The notes under the pieces: generated by a model
What the model was told of the DNA's origin: nothing
Databases searched by the model: none
The model's input: the letters and a program-made list of their open reading frames with translations, nothing else
Program-made: the position numbers and the translations under genes
Shown here: piece by piece, positions 44,758-56,100 of the stretch
Position numbering within the stretch: position 1 is the first letter of the stretch
Layout: each line of letters opens with the position of its first letter
From: Puccinia triticina
Lineage: Eukaryota > Basidiomycota > Pucciniomycetes > Pucciniales > Pucciniaceae
NCBI RefSeq assembly: GCF_026914185.1
Contig: NC_070564.1
Coordinates: forward strand, 1,550,001 to 1,614,000
Reading direction: 5' to 3'
Length of the DNA: 64,000 bases

Positions 44758-44928
44758 TGGAGGACTTCCCGTCAATCTGGAAATCCAGATCTGAGCCGCC
44801 AGATTTCAGATTTCGCAGGGAAATCTCGGTCCCCGAAGCTCCCCAAAGGGATCCAGAGTTCCAGATTCCAGATTCCCCTGCGAAATCTGGAATTCCAGAT
44901 TTATTCAAAGTTGACAGGAAGTCCTCCA
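44758..44928. mobile_element. Short TIR element (MITE)
   Basis: The termini TGGAGGACTTCCCGTCAA and the inverse of TTGACAGGAAGTCCTCCA enclose 171 bp. Internally AATCTGGAA.TCCAGAT and CGAAATCTG-type motifs recur on both strands. The flanking duplication is not clear (AA left, AT right). No ORF. Confidence 0.75.
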
Positions 44929-44929
44929 A

Positions 44930-45984
44930 TATCTCTTCTGCTCCTGCCAAAATTGAGGGATAGAAAGTAAGCCTCTCCTACGGAGAGCGCTCCGCGCGGG
45001 TCCCCCGGACCTCCGTTCGAGTGGCTTTTTTAAGCTAGAAAAAGGCCTGCATTAAGCCCACCTTGTCTTTTTGAATTTAGACAGTGGGAGGGGCGGGGGG
45101 TTGTGGTGCACACTGCATGGACCAATAGAGTGTGGCGGCAAAGCCGCCATAGACTCTAATATTTCTCAAGTCTCAAAACCCAAAACAAATATGCAAAAAA
45201 TTGGAAACCAAAAAAAGCTAAAAAAAGGACTGTTCAAACAATCACAAATTGCAGACATCGGAAAGACTCGTGATGTCGAGTTGAACAACCGATCATTCTC
45301 ATTTAATAATAGCCCCATAAAAGTTCATGAATAAACAAAGGAAGTGCTACAAAATTCCATCATGTGGAGATGATAGTAGCTAAAATAAGAAACTGGTAAA
45401 GATGTTCAGTGTTTGTGCGTCTGTTGATGTTTTGCTGGTGCAGCGAATAAATGATCATGATAATTTTGATGTTCAAAGTAAAAATAAAGATAAAGATATC
45501 GCGAAAAACGATTGGTGGGAAGCACATGTGAAAGTACGAAAAAGTGTATTGAGGGGAATGACAAGGAGTGCCGGATGATGCAGAGACGACGTCTACCTCA
45601 CAACGCTTTTCTTCATGCTACTTTCTTTTCTGTAATAAAAATCGCGTGTAATAACAAAAAAAAGACGAAGATTGTTGTAAAAAAATCAAACAGCGTTGAA
45701 GCAAGTTTTATGGGTGTAAATTGACCAAGTTTACCTAGGTGAAAATGAATTTGTCGAACGTTTGGCTACCTAGAATAAAAACGACTTGGGGATCTGAGGG
45801 AAGTAAGCCAGGAGAGACCACCAGGATGGGAGATAAGGTATACATATAAACATGTATATATATAGTTAACCCAGCTTTGGATTGAAAATAACACAGCAAA
45901 GTACACCACCACGCAAGGTAAAATAGTCTTTGTTAGTCAGAGTTTAGGCAGAGGGGACTAGAAAGTGTAAAAAAAAACCTTCAC
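44930..45984. other. 3' flank of the Ser/Arg-rich gene
   Basis: No gene seen. There is a GGCGGCAAAGCCGCC hairpin near 45135 and a (TA)n stretch near 45850. It probably includes the 3' UTR of the gene at 45985. Confidence 0.4.
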
Positions 45985-47162
45985 TTATGAGTGGAAGGCT
46001 GAGGTACTAGCAGAAAACCGGAAAGAGGAAAGTAAGGATTTCCTGCTCATGCTCGCCTCGGAGTTCGCAGAAAACATCTTGGGTGTGCTCGGCGAACGTC
46101 TTATGGATCCGAATTTCTTGATCATCTGAGTGAATCGAGTGGAGTTTTTCCTGCTGCCTTCAGGCGTTTTTGGGGCGCTCGATCTAGATCTATCGATGGT
46201 GTTTGACCGAGATGCGACGGTTCTTGAAGGGGATTCGATGATGGTAGTTCTCAGTGAGAGGTTGGAAACGGATTTGCGAGCGAAATCGGATAATTTCTGA
46301 AAGGGTGCTCGTCGGCTGGGCGCGCGATGAAGATTAATTTGGTCGCACTGAGGAGTATTGTTGTTGCGTTGATGGGCCGCCTCCCACTCCGCAAAGATCA
46401 GATGCTCGGTGGCCTCAGCTTGTAAGCGACGCATCGCCTCACGGTGCCGTTGCTCGATGTCCGCCGGAGCAGCCATCATCCGTTTCTTGGGCTTGTTGGA
46501 CTGACTGACCAACTGGGCCCGACCGCCTTCGAATTGGATGGGGCGTCCATCGGCATCTGTGGGCTGAGAGAGGTCTATGAGAGGCATCGTCGTCAGCCTT
46601 TTACGATGTCGTGAGCTTGGTCTTGAGGGTCGACCGATGTTCGGTTTATCAGTTAGATCTTCACTGTCGGAGTTCTGGTACAGAGTCAATCTTCAGTTAT
46701 GAAACAATTACGCAACGGTGATGATCTTGTACAGGAAAGTTATAAGATGACCGAAAGGTTACAAGTTGGAAGAAGCAGAATAAGACTGACTGTGCTAGTA
46801 TGTCTTGATACTCTGCTTGGAGTTCTTCGACATGGAGCCTGGGTCTATTTTTCGTTAGGTGGGGTAGCGATCGAGAATTGAAGGGGAAGGGCATGCACGA
46901 TGAAGATTGTATTATGAGCATCAATTGGATAACATGGACATTAGGAGCCATTCAGGTTTGGTAATCAACGCACAATGGGGTGGTCCTGGATCGATTGAAC
47001 TTCGAACCAAACAGCTCTTCTCCATTCGAGGACGGACATCGGGCCAGGAGCTTCACCTTGATTGTTGAGCTCGTGAAGCGGCAAGCTGACTATCCCCACA
47101 GGCGAGTCAGAAGGGGGCATAGCAGGGTCCGGCTTTCGAGAATCTGGTCGAACGTTTTCCAT
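45985..47162 (-). CDS. Ser/Arg-rich disordered protein, unknown function
   Basis: The last exon (46674-45985) is firmly open and has a degenerate copy at 4.2-6.5 kb. Upstream exons are less certain: the model 47162-46974, 46844-46791 and 46674-45985 joins with three phase-0 junctions and gives 310 residues, starting MENVRPDSRKPDPAMPP. An alternative uses the donor at 46732 (58-nt intron), which is also conserved in the copy. The protein is basic and Ser-rich with many RS, SP and RxxS sites (SRSNTIDRSRSSAPKTPEGS, FGSIRRSPSTPKMF), as in phosphoregulated disordered proteins. No domain, signal peptide or membrane segment is visible. Confidence 0.65.
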
Positions 47163-48190
47163 GGTTAACTAGCGTTGGTAACTATTTATATATTTCTGCT
47201 TCTACTTGATAGACTTTGTTATTCTGACTCGATCAGAGATTCAAGAATCGGGAGAGCCTGCAATGCTGTCTTGCTATGTGTATATAAGCTGATGGATGTA
47301 AAATTGAACGAATAGAACGTGTAGAATCTGATCCTTGACGTAAAAATACGCAGCGATAGGGTACCAGAATGCGTTTAATTTGTACGTATTACTAAGGATG
47401 TGGGGGTTAGGAGAAAGAGTCACCGGCAGAAAAAATATCCCGGGACTGGTCTGTCCTCCCAACGGAGTCGGTCAGTAGGCTGAACAGTAGGGATCAGCCG
47501 TCGATATGGGCTAGTTTTGGACTTGATAAAAGAGTGTTATCTAGGTCTTATCGAGGCAAGAAGGATGATGAAATATGGGTTGTAGGTGTGTACTTGGGGT
47601 GCTCTAGGGAGGGTTTGGCCGGGGTTAGAAGGCGTGCTTGAGGGAGGGTGTTGTGCCGGGGTTAGAAGTCGGATAGAAACTAGTCTGAAAAGGGGTGAAA
47701 AATGGGGAGGGGTTGAGGAAAAGGACCAGTTGGAGAATGATTGGCGAAACGAAAGACTGCTGAGAGAGGCGGCTAAGCTCACAGGTGGGATAGGATGAGA
47801 GATTGAATTCTTGGAGGGGCGGGTCGCTAGGAATCGACTGGGGCTGCAAGGCCGATCAGCTAATAGGTCGAAAAACTCTAAAAGAAGCAGAAAAGAGATA
47901 GCAACAACCTTCAATGAATAAAATTGGCAAGCTTGATAGGCTCATGCAATCTGTGAATCAGGCTCGGAAACAGGGGGTGAACAGGATGGGAGATATGGAC
48001 GAGTCGAACGTCCCGTCTTCGAGTGATTGCTCGCGAGTCGTATGGTGTCAGGATGCTGACGACGGTCGATGGGATGATAGTGCTAGCCTAGCGATGGTCT
48101 GCTGAGTTCTCGTTTTGGTTTTCTTGTGATGTGATGTGATTTGAGGAGCAAGCCTGCGGCTGTTTTGCCCTTCTTTTTGTGCCTGCTCGC
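47163..48190. other. Upstream region of the Ser/Arg-rich gene
   Basis: No clear gene. It includes imperfect repeats of GGGGTTAGAAG (47620 and 47656). The open frames have no domain. Confidence 0.4.
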
Positions 48191-48588
48191 TCAGGGGAGG
48201 GAGGCTAAGAGCTGAGAGAAGGTGGTTTTGAGTCTGTTTTTATTTTTCTTGAAAGGATGAGCTGACAGGGGCACACTGAGTTTCGTGAGGGTCTTCAGAA
48301 GAGGAGGTGAGTTGGGCCCTGGGGAAGATAGAAGGGTGAGTTTGGATAAATTCGAGATAACGGATTCTTCCGGCCAGTCTCTCTGAGGGAGTCAAGCCAA
48401 ACAGACCGCCAGATGAACTTACCGAGCAAAAGTAAGTCCGCCGGGTGATATGGTTTCGGAGATTGAAATGATATCCAGATGTCGGGATCAAAGGCTGGAG
48501 TCTCTTGACTGTCGAAGTGACTGAAGGGAGTACTGACTCCGATAACAGCAGCAAAGGGTCGATGTCCCAAGAGGCGGATGGGATTCAA
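48191..48588 (-). CDS. Possible two-exon gene fragment, unknown
   Basis: A minus-strand frame (RLLGHRPFAAVIGVSTPFSH, then DPDIWISFQSPKPYHPADLL) reaches a strong donor CTCG/GTAAGT at 48422. It joins across a 104-nt intron (acceptor CCCCAG, 48319) in phase to a second exon ending in a TGA at 48191. No ATG was found for the first exon, and CT-rich sequence upstream resembles a 5' leader. I do not recognise the product. Confidence 0.3.
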
Positions 48589-48759
48589 GGATGTGTGGAT
48601 GTCGCATATACCAAAGAAAAATGTTTACTTTGGTAAACCGAGGGGAAACCTTTCGCAGTCGAATCCAATCAAACGATATGGCACGATGAAGTCGGAGGGA
48701 GAGAAACAACAAGAGACGGAGAGAAAACTCAGATGATTGATGAGCGTCCAATGACCCGC

Positions 48760-50166
48760 AAGATGGGGGAGGAAAGGAAATGGGGTCTCACAGTTCTCTT
48801 TCTTTCAACCGGCGAGTTATTCAGCTTAGATAACTCACAGTCCTGAGTTAGAATAAGGCCTTATAAACTGCAAGCTCGACCATGAAGATCGAAAACAAGC
48901 TTATCAGCCACCTCAATCAATCAATCGGTCCAATTCCTGGATTTATTCAGCCAATCCAATCCCATCGGAACTTCCTCAGCTTGGAATGCGTCCTGGGATG
49001 ACGACTCGAGTCCAGTCTCGCCAATACGAGAGCAAGACTAGCGACAGCGTGAATTGATTGCCTGTCGATACGCGATTCATGGCGAATGGAAGCATCATTT
49101 GTATTCAACTTCAAATTGCAGGGTTCAGGTCGAAAAAGTAAAGCCCTCATAACAACATCGCCCATTCTATTATCGTTGGCGATAACCTTGCAGGCGGTGA
49201 TCGCAGTCGTTCTTTGATAAATCTACAGTGCCTGGCAGTGGCTGCCTGCGCCGAAACGGCAGCGGGGATTCTCCCCGCCAGGTCATCAGGTCAGCAGCTT
49301 ACAATGATGATGTTTCTTTTTTGTACTTGAACATATGAAGCTTATGTACTCCGACGCATACAACTCACTTGACGTCATCTTATCATAATGGCATAGCAAA
49401 CTCTAATAGCAAACTTCGACGAGCGAATGTGCAGCCAACTTGACCACAGCGTCACCTGCATGAATACATAGCGCCACCTAAAAGAATCGCCCACTGGGTC
49501 TGGCTATCTGGCTATGCGTGATCAGATGAGAGGGTTCCCGGAAGATAGGAGGCGAATGTATGCACAACTATTGACTTGGAAGAGGCAAACCTCTAACAGA
49601 AAAAGGGTACATCCGGTTGCCACTCGCCGCTTTCAACAATGGTTTTCAAGGACAGTTTTCAAGTCAGGCTGACTGAGAATGATAAATATCTACAGTTCAA
49701 TCGATTGACAGATCGAAGAGCAGCTTACGCCCTTCCAACTAACCATGTGGGTAGAAGATCCGATAGACTTCTATTTTATCGGCAAGATATTATTATAAAT
49801 TGCAACTCGATACGGGGATCAGCTATCCAGCCCCTTTGAAAATGCAAGCCGCAAATCGGTTGGCTCTGGCCTCTGAGGCTATGGCGACCCACATAACCAC
49901 TCGAGGCAATAAACTGGTCGAGAGACAGCCAGTCCCGATTCTGCGGACGACAAGAGGGGGGGAGGGCAATCCATCACCCACGCGACCAGAATTCCATGAA
50001 TGTTTGGTTACAGCATTTGGAATTGCCCCCCCCCCCCCCCCCCCCAAAGCTCCGGCTCTTGGATTCCTCTACTTCAGAATGGATTCCGATTGCAATGATC
50101 GGGAAAAGGGGAGCTAAGTCAAGTAATTAGGTTATATACCGCATTCAGCGGAGCCCCTATGTGGAA
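48760..50166. other. Intergenic, no gene seen
   Basis: It contains a GC-rich hairpin (GCGGGGATTCTCCCCGC near 49261) and a C19 run near 50027-50045. Frames are short and have no domain. Confidence 0.45.
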
Positions 50167-50246
50167 TCCGAATTCGTATATCGGCTAGTATGACCGCCTC
50201 TCAGGACAGTGCGCGGTAGAGACGGGTTCGATTCCCGTATTCGGAA
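50167..50246 (+). tRNA. tRNA-Glu(CUC) with an 8-nt intron
   Basis: All arms fold: acceptor TCCGAAT/ATTCGGA with discriminator A, a D arm, anticodon stem ACCGC/GCGGT, and T stem ACGGG/CCCGT with loop TTCGATT. The anticodon loop is C-T-CTC-A, followed by an 8-nt intron (GGACAGTG, 50205-50212) at the canonical 37/38 position and then C38. The B box GGTTCGATTCC is perfect. A T6 run (50248-50253) right after the gene serves as RNA polymerase III terminator. Confidence 0.94.
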
Positions 50247-50247
50247 C

Positions 50248-50253
50248 TTTTTT
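50248..50253 (+). terminator. RNA polymerase III terminator of tRNA-Glu
   Basis: Six T residues start two bases after the tRNA-Glu 3' end. Confidence 0.85.
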
Positions 50254-50360
50254 ACCGAGGTAGCGACGCCAGCAAGGCATGGTCTTCGGTTGAGATTTCT
50301 GTCAGCAACACCCTGGTCACAGAGTTTTTGGCCAACTTAAGCCTGTTGCCGAACTTATCA

Positions 50361-50405
50361 AAGTCCCTCCAAGGAGGCCCGAAGGGCCCTCCGCAGGAGG
50401 GACTT
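50361..50405. repeat. Short foldback, AAGTCCCTCC type
   Basis: AAGTCCCTCC (50361-50370) is repeated inverted at 50396-50405, and the inner part contains GGCCCGAAGGGCC. The foldback at 44105-44170 has the same outer motif and a similar inner hairpin, which suggests a small dispersed family. Confidence 0.6.
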
Positions 50406-51535
50406 ACATCTAAGCGGTGAAAGTTGGCATGGCAGGGAACAACTTTGAGGCTCCATGAAGGGGTTTTTTTGCATCAGTATTTATACCCCCATGTTATGGT
50501 TTTTTTGCATGGTATGTTACACCAGAAGATAGAGAAGAAGCAGGGCTTCATCTTCATCTTATCCTTATTCCCTCAGCTCTACATTCCTGTTTGTCCGGGT
50601 GCTCCAAAGGCAAAAGTGTACGGACTCGCTCGAAGATACCGCAATGCCATACTCTCACAAACTCACTGACACACGCATGCAGTTTCAATTACAAAGCTGA
50701 GATCAGTATAGGCTACTGAACATGATATGTCAGGGGGCTGTCTAAAATCTGAAAGGAAAAAAGATATTGGGGCAGTTTATCAAGTTACTCACTCCTCCCC
50801 CTCAGGAGGAAGTTGGATGGTTTGTTGCTTTGATTACACAATGAAGAAAGCAGATAATGAAACTTTTAAAGCGGCAGTCCCCTCCGCAACATGCAGAGCT
50901 TTCATGTAATGAAAATCAGGAGAAATAACTTGGTAAGATGAGGGAGAAATTGTGAGATTACTAAAAAAAGTGTGATTTTCTCAAAAAATCACATTCCTCC
51001 TGTGCCAAAGATCACCGCTTGCCGGCAAGTTCCTCCTGCAGAGGTCACCTCCTTGAAGGGACTGTGTTAAGTTTGGCCTGTTGCGCCAAACGTAGCTATT
51101 GTCTTTACCAAAAAGCTTGGACCTTTTCCGCCTTGACTTGGTATTTGTTTAAGACATACCGTCTTTTTTTTGCTGGGTTTTATCCTGACATCTGTCAGAC
51201 AAGGCCAAAGCCAAAAATAACCCCCAGAGCCACCATTCTCCAGTACATGATCTTGGAGTACAGCTAGTGAGAATCTGAGTTCATCTTTGGAACCACTAGG
51301 GCAGCTTGTAGACCCTGGAGCCCACCCCCAACAATCGTCACCCGCTCCCCTCTGCCCCAACGGAGGGGCCAACCAACAACCCAGCCGCTTTCCAACCTGA
51401 GAGGGAGAATGGCAGCTGTGGGATATCCAAGGCAGAAACTGATTTCAAATAGCTAGAGGACTATTGATATATCCATACAAAAAGAGGACAGAGGTCCAAG
51501 ATTTTGGGTAAAGACAATATGTAATCCCTTGATCA
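50406..51535. other. Intergenic, no gene seen
   Basis: Only short frames without domains. A perfect direct repeat GGTTTTTTTGCAT lies near 50461 and 50499. Confidence 0.45.
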
Positions 51536-51542
51536 GAGACAC

Positions 51543-51951
51543 CAACACTGGGTCAATAAGATACCAGTAACGGTAACATATTGATATCATATTGATTTTT
51601 GGTGCGTTATCGTTACCATTACCAGTAACGGCAGCGCGTTACCGATATTTGGTTTGAATTTTGGATTTTTTTTCAAGCCGTTACAATATTGCCACTGATA
51701 TGAAGGCAATATTGCCGCGGTATCAAGATTTTTTTGGCTCTTTTAGCCTTTTCTTGGCTCTAATACTGCCATTACCACTTTATCTGCGTTACCATAACGG
51801 TAACGGTATGGTAACACAGATAGCGTTTCAATACGCGCAGCGCGCAAAAAATCTTGTTACTGCTAACAGTAACGGTCCAAATAGGTAACGGGGATCGATT
51901 CAATATGAAATTTGGCCTAATATCATATCAAATTGTATTGACCCAGTGTTG
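51543..51951. mobile_element. 409-bp TIR element rich in GTAACGG motifs
   Basis: The ends CAACACTGGGTCAATA and the inverse TATTGACCCAGTGTTG are perfect for 16 bp, with weaker pairing further in. GAGACAC (51536-51542) and GAGACGC (51952-51958) are a likely 7-bp duplication with one mismatch. The interior repeats GTTACCGTTAC- and GTAACGG-type motifs on both strands at least eight times. No ORF. Confidence 0.82.
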
Positions 51952-51958
51952 GAGACGC

Positions 51959-53464
51959 GCTCCAAAAGAGGGACTTTTGCCCAACATTGCAAAACAGTAG
52001 GCAGCAGAATGTGTTTTTGACCTTTTTTTATGTTTTGTTCTGTAGCAGCTACACAAACATACTTGAGGCCAAGTGAGCTACCCCAAAATATGGACAAGAA
52101 GCATGGCTCTCAGCTCACATTTTTTTAACACCCAAACTTGATTATTAAATAATTATCCAACACAAGACATTTGACTGCCTTCTTGCAAGTGCTAGCAGAT
52201 GTTTTAGTGCATGTTTTTCTGAAACCTGACAGCTGAACTCCACCTTCTTGATAATCACATGCATTGGTTTGAAAAATTGTATTTATCTGTCAGACTCAAG
52301 GTATGTTGTACATAAGACCATCTTTGGCATGTGTCAAAGTATGGATTTACCTGAGGACCTGTGTTAAGAGCGCTCAAAAATTCTAGATTTACCTTTTTGG
52401 ATTCAAAGGCAGAAATAGAGCACCACTGCCTTAGGGAGGTGGCAGGTGGAAGGGCAGATGTAGGCGGACAACTCTGCCTGCTCAGATTTTCAATAGCTTT
52501 TACCTGAGTCGAGATATAAAGAGTTGAAGTTTTTGAAAGTTTTCCCCAGCCAAATGGGATTTCTGCTGCCTGCTGTTTTGTGAGGTAGGTTTTAAGTCCT
52601 TCCTTTGGGGAGTTGCTTTGCGACGGCGCTCACGCGCCTCCAATCAAGGGACATAGCTAAATTTTCTGTTGCACAGCTTGTTATGGTTTCAGCAGGCCTA
52701 GCCAAACCTCACAAAGTACCCATAGCTTCAAGCCTTGTGGTGTGGTGTGGGCAGTGTACCAGAAAGGACTGGATCAAGTTATGGTAGACCTTCTGAATTC
52801 AAATCCCAGAACCTTCCCTCTCCTATCACAGCTTTCCAAGTGAGCTTGGAGATAAATTGTGAATGAGAGACCTGGAAAATCCTGTCAAAGTTCCTTCTGG
52901 AACCAGGTCAATCCATTCCCAGTGGGAAATATTGAAGACACTATTGCTGTTCTGAAGAGAAATTTTTATGAGTTATACTTGCATATTTGAAGCTTTACAC
53001 ACAAACTTTAGACTCCTTGAACAAAAGAAAAAAAATTAGTAAATTCATTCCATTCTCAATTCCAAATGAATTTGTTAAAGTTTAATTATTCCATCAATAC
53101 CATTGATGTGCATGAAATTGGAATGGGAACAAGAAGCAGCTTTTGATATAGCATTGGGATTAATCAAATGGGTTCAGAAATGAGGATGTTGCATGGGCAT
53201 GTTTCAAGTCCCTTGGAAGTGTGGGAGCATGACCACTGTGGATGCTAGTATGAATTAAAATGAAATAATTTGATCAGGCATTTCCAACACACAATCACAT
53301 GTAATGAAGTTTGAAATATCAGTGAATCTAATATGAGCCCTTTGAGTTGATTGGTGGATGGAAATTCTAAATACTATATAGTATATAAGAATGGCATGGT
53401 AGCACTATTTTTTCTCTTATTTTTCATCAAGAAGACACTGGAGTTGCTGCCTCAAGTTTTTCAG
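51959..53464. other. Intergenic, no gene seen
   Basis: AT-rich DNA downstream of the RING-H2 gene, without recognised genes or clear repeats. A CTATATAGTATATAAG box near 53373 is TATA-like, but no gene follows it on the plus strand. Confidence 0.45.
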
Positions 53465-54616
53465 CTATTGAAGTATGTTTTCTTTTGAATTGATCCCATT
53501 CAGATTCTGAAACTTTAACAAAAGATAATTGAAAATGCTATCATTCATAGATGAAATTTTCAGACTGTGTCTATTTCTTCTGCAGACTTTTTGAAAAAAA
53601 AAGCTCACAGTTAATGAATCTCCCATAATTGAACGTGCTCTTTGAGCTTTATTATATTGTATTTTCAAGCTTGCTCCCTCAATTGATGCTTTCATGTACA
53701 TTGGAAGAGATGGATCATCTCCCCTGCAAATGGGACATCCATAATTTTCAATTTTCCAAGTAGATATGCAATTTGAATGAAAAGGGTGATGGCAATTGGG
53801 CCATTCTTCAACTTTTTCAACATCTGGATTCTTGAACTCATCTTCTGAATTCTTGACTTGAGGAGCAAAATCTTGAAGACAAATTGAACATGGATTCTTC
53901 TCTTGATGCTGGACCTATAAACACAAAAATGTAATTAAAAGGAGTAAAAATCCCCCATTTTGTTATAATGCATTGAAATATGAATTGAATTCACTTCCAG
54001 ATAGTTTACCACTCACATCTTTTTTTTCCACACTAGCGGGTATAGCAGACCACAATGACCATAGACAATGAATGATTTTCTGATCAATAACTGAACTGGT
54101 AGGGATGTCATCCAAATTGACCCTCTTTAAAAGAGATTGTGCAAAATTCTGGAATAAGTTTTGATTTATTTGGCATTTCAACTGATATAAGGGAATGAGG
54201 TAGCTCACAGAAAATTTGGGCAGTGCAAGAAATTGTTGCTCTATCAAGTCTAAAGCTGAAGTTGAAACAAGAAAATCAATCAGCAAGTTAATTTTTGATA
54301 GAATTGAATGGGTTCAAAATTTGCTACATGATCTGATTTCCTGATCAGAAGCTGAACATCTGAGCATTTCATCCACAAGAATCTTGTTTGAATCATAATC
54401 TAAGTCAGACTGTGATGTTTTGAAGCATTGGCTGAACAGAGATTTGCACGACTTTTGAAAGGAATCAACCCCACTCCAATGAGCTGGAAATGCAGAAATT
54501 GAAATTGCTGCTTGTAGGAGCTTTCAATAGATAGTTGAAAATCAACACCAGCAATTTGAAGTCCCCATTCACTGAAAGAAAGATCTTACCAAAACCAGTT
54601 TCAAGCTGTAAAACAT
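53465..54616 (-). CDS. RING-H2 zinc-finger protein with signal peptide
   Basis: Four exons: 54616-54590, 54520-54328, 54255-54017, 53914-53465; introns 69, 72 and 102 nt; 302 residues. Exon 1 plus the start of exon 2 form a clear signal peptide (MFYSLKLVLLLQAAISISA, cleavage likely near FPA). A Cys-containing region of about 120 residues without known domain follows. The last exon carries a RING-H2 finger: CSIC, a spacer, then CHHPFHSNC and CPIC (about residues 160-210). RING-H2 domains usually recruit E2 enzymes and give ubiquitin ligase activity; a signal peptide on such a protein implies the secretory pathway or secretion. No transmembrane segment is evident after the signal. The short C-terminal tail is basic. 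Confidence 0.82.
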
Positions 54617-54791
54617 TGAGCTGATATGTTAAGAATATGATGCTAGGTCAAAATATAATTGGGAAGTGATGCTAAATTTCCTCCCACATATTTCCATATT
54701 TCTGTTTCTTTCATGTCAAACCTGAAACCTGTTTTGGCTAAAAATGAATCATGTGTTTCAGGCAGAGTACTTCAGCCTGACCTGTGTTACC

Positions 54792-55727
54792 TAGAGAATC
54801 TGCCGTTGGACCCGGGTGCCAGCGGCACCCGGGTGCCGCACCCGTTTTACCTGAAAAACAGGCACCCGCACCCGTACCCGGCACCTGCCGGCGGGTGCCG
54901 CGGGTGTACCGGCGGTGTACCGGCGGGTGCCGCCGGAAAGGATCCCTTCCGGGAGACGAGGCTGTTGTAGTCTTGTCGTCCGCAAGGGATCCGCGGACGA
55001 CGAGGCTACAACAGCCTCGTCGCTCGCAAGGGATCCGCGGACGACGAGGCTACAACAGCCTCGTCGCTCGCACGTGATCCCTTGCGGACGACGAGGCTGT
55101 ATCTTGTCGTCCGCAAGGGTTCACTTGCGGACGACGAGGCTGTATCTTGTCGTCCGCAAGGGTTCACTTGCGGACGACGAGGCTACAACTCGTCGTCCGC
55201 AAGTGATCCCTTGCGGACGACGAGATACAGCCTCCTCGTCCGCAAGGGATCCCTTCCGGTTCCGGGAGACGAGGCTGTTGTAGCCTCGTCCTCCGCGCGG
55301 GATCCGGACGACGAGGCTACAACAGCCTCGTCTCACTGAAGGGATCCCTCCCGGACGACACGCTACAACAGCCTCGTCTCCCGGAAGGGATTCCTCCCGG
55401 ACGACGAGGCTACATCAGCCTCGTCTCCCGGAAGGGATTCCTCCCGGACGACGAGGCTACATCAGCCTCGTCTCCCGGAAGGGATTCCTCCCGGACGACG
55501 AGGCTACATCAGCCTCGTCTCCCGGAAGGGATTCCTCCCGGACGACGAGGCTATGCTGTAGCCTCTTCGTCTGGACGACCCAAACTCCGCCGCATCCGGC
55601 CCGTTTTACCCAAAAAACAGGCACCCGTACCCGCACCCGGCACCCGCGCGCGGGTGCGGGGCGGGTGCCGGAGGTACCTGCCAACGGGTGCCGGGTACCT
55701 GCCGCGGGTCCAACGGCAGATTCTCTA
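54792..55727. mobile_element. Non-autonomous hAT element with internal hairpin array
   Basis: The ends TAGAGAATCTGCCGTTGGAC and its inverse are near-perfect TIRs, and GTGTTACC outside both ends (54784-54791, 55728-55735) is a perfect 8-bp hAT duplication. Both subterminal regions are rich in CACCCG/CGGGTG motifs and share ACCCGTTTTACC...AAAAA-type sequence with the hAT at 29589-33217. The interior (about 54945-55575) is a tandem array of hairpin units; see the separate repeat entry. No ORF of transposase type. The element lies 175 bp upstream of the RING-H2 gene start. Confidence 0.93.
54945..55575. repeat. Tandem array of hairpin units inside the hAT element
   Basis: About 13 units of 40-50 bp each contain GACGAGGCT-(4-6 nt)-AGCCTCGTC, which folds into a strong stem. 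A second palindrome lies between units: CTTGCGGACGA/TCGTCCGCAAG in the left half, CCGG.AGGG/CCCGG-type in the right half. At 55390-55550 the unit is almost identical with a 47-bp period. The array changes type near 55255 (Cys-free spacer TTCCGGTTCCGGG), so two sub-families were amplified. Confidence 0.92.
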
Positions 55728-55762
55728 GTGTTACCTCAACAAAACAAAACCCTGGAGTCTTT

Positions 55763-56100
55763 ATCCCACTTTCTTAAATCCACAAAATCCTAGACCCCTA
55801 GATCTAAGTTTTGGGGTGTTTATTTCTCAAAAAATGCAACAAAAAAGTCACATTCATCTCACAGCACACGTTAAAAATACCCAAAGGCCCAAAGGCCCTA
55901 TGGATGACCCTCCAGCTGTGCCGTAGCAACGAGCAAAAGTGGGCTGGTTGTTAAAGGTGTCCAGGGAGGGCCTAACCAAGTGGTTAGGGGGCTCCCAGGG
56001 AGGGGGTAGGACAAAACCAGAACCCCTGGGGCCTCAAGCTGATGGAACTGTCCCCCTTATATAAGCTGTCCAGAGCAAATTCCCCCACAAGCACTCGCCA
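55763..56100 (+). repeat. Dispersed repeat B, copy 2 (promoter-like)
   Basis: It matches 3523-3850 (ATCCCACTTTCTTAAATCCA; AAAGGCCCAAAGGCCCTATG), with a 33-bp extra segment containing CCTAACCAAGTGGTTAGG near 55971. A TATA-like CTTATATAAG (56047) is followed by a CA-rich leader. Confidence 0.75.

Noticed and set aside
54945..55575. CRISPR-like look of regularly spaced palindromic repeats
   Set aside because: There are no unique spacers and no cas genes, the DNA is eukaryotic, and the array lies inside a hAT element with target duplications.
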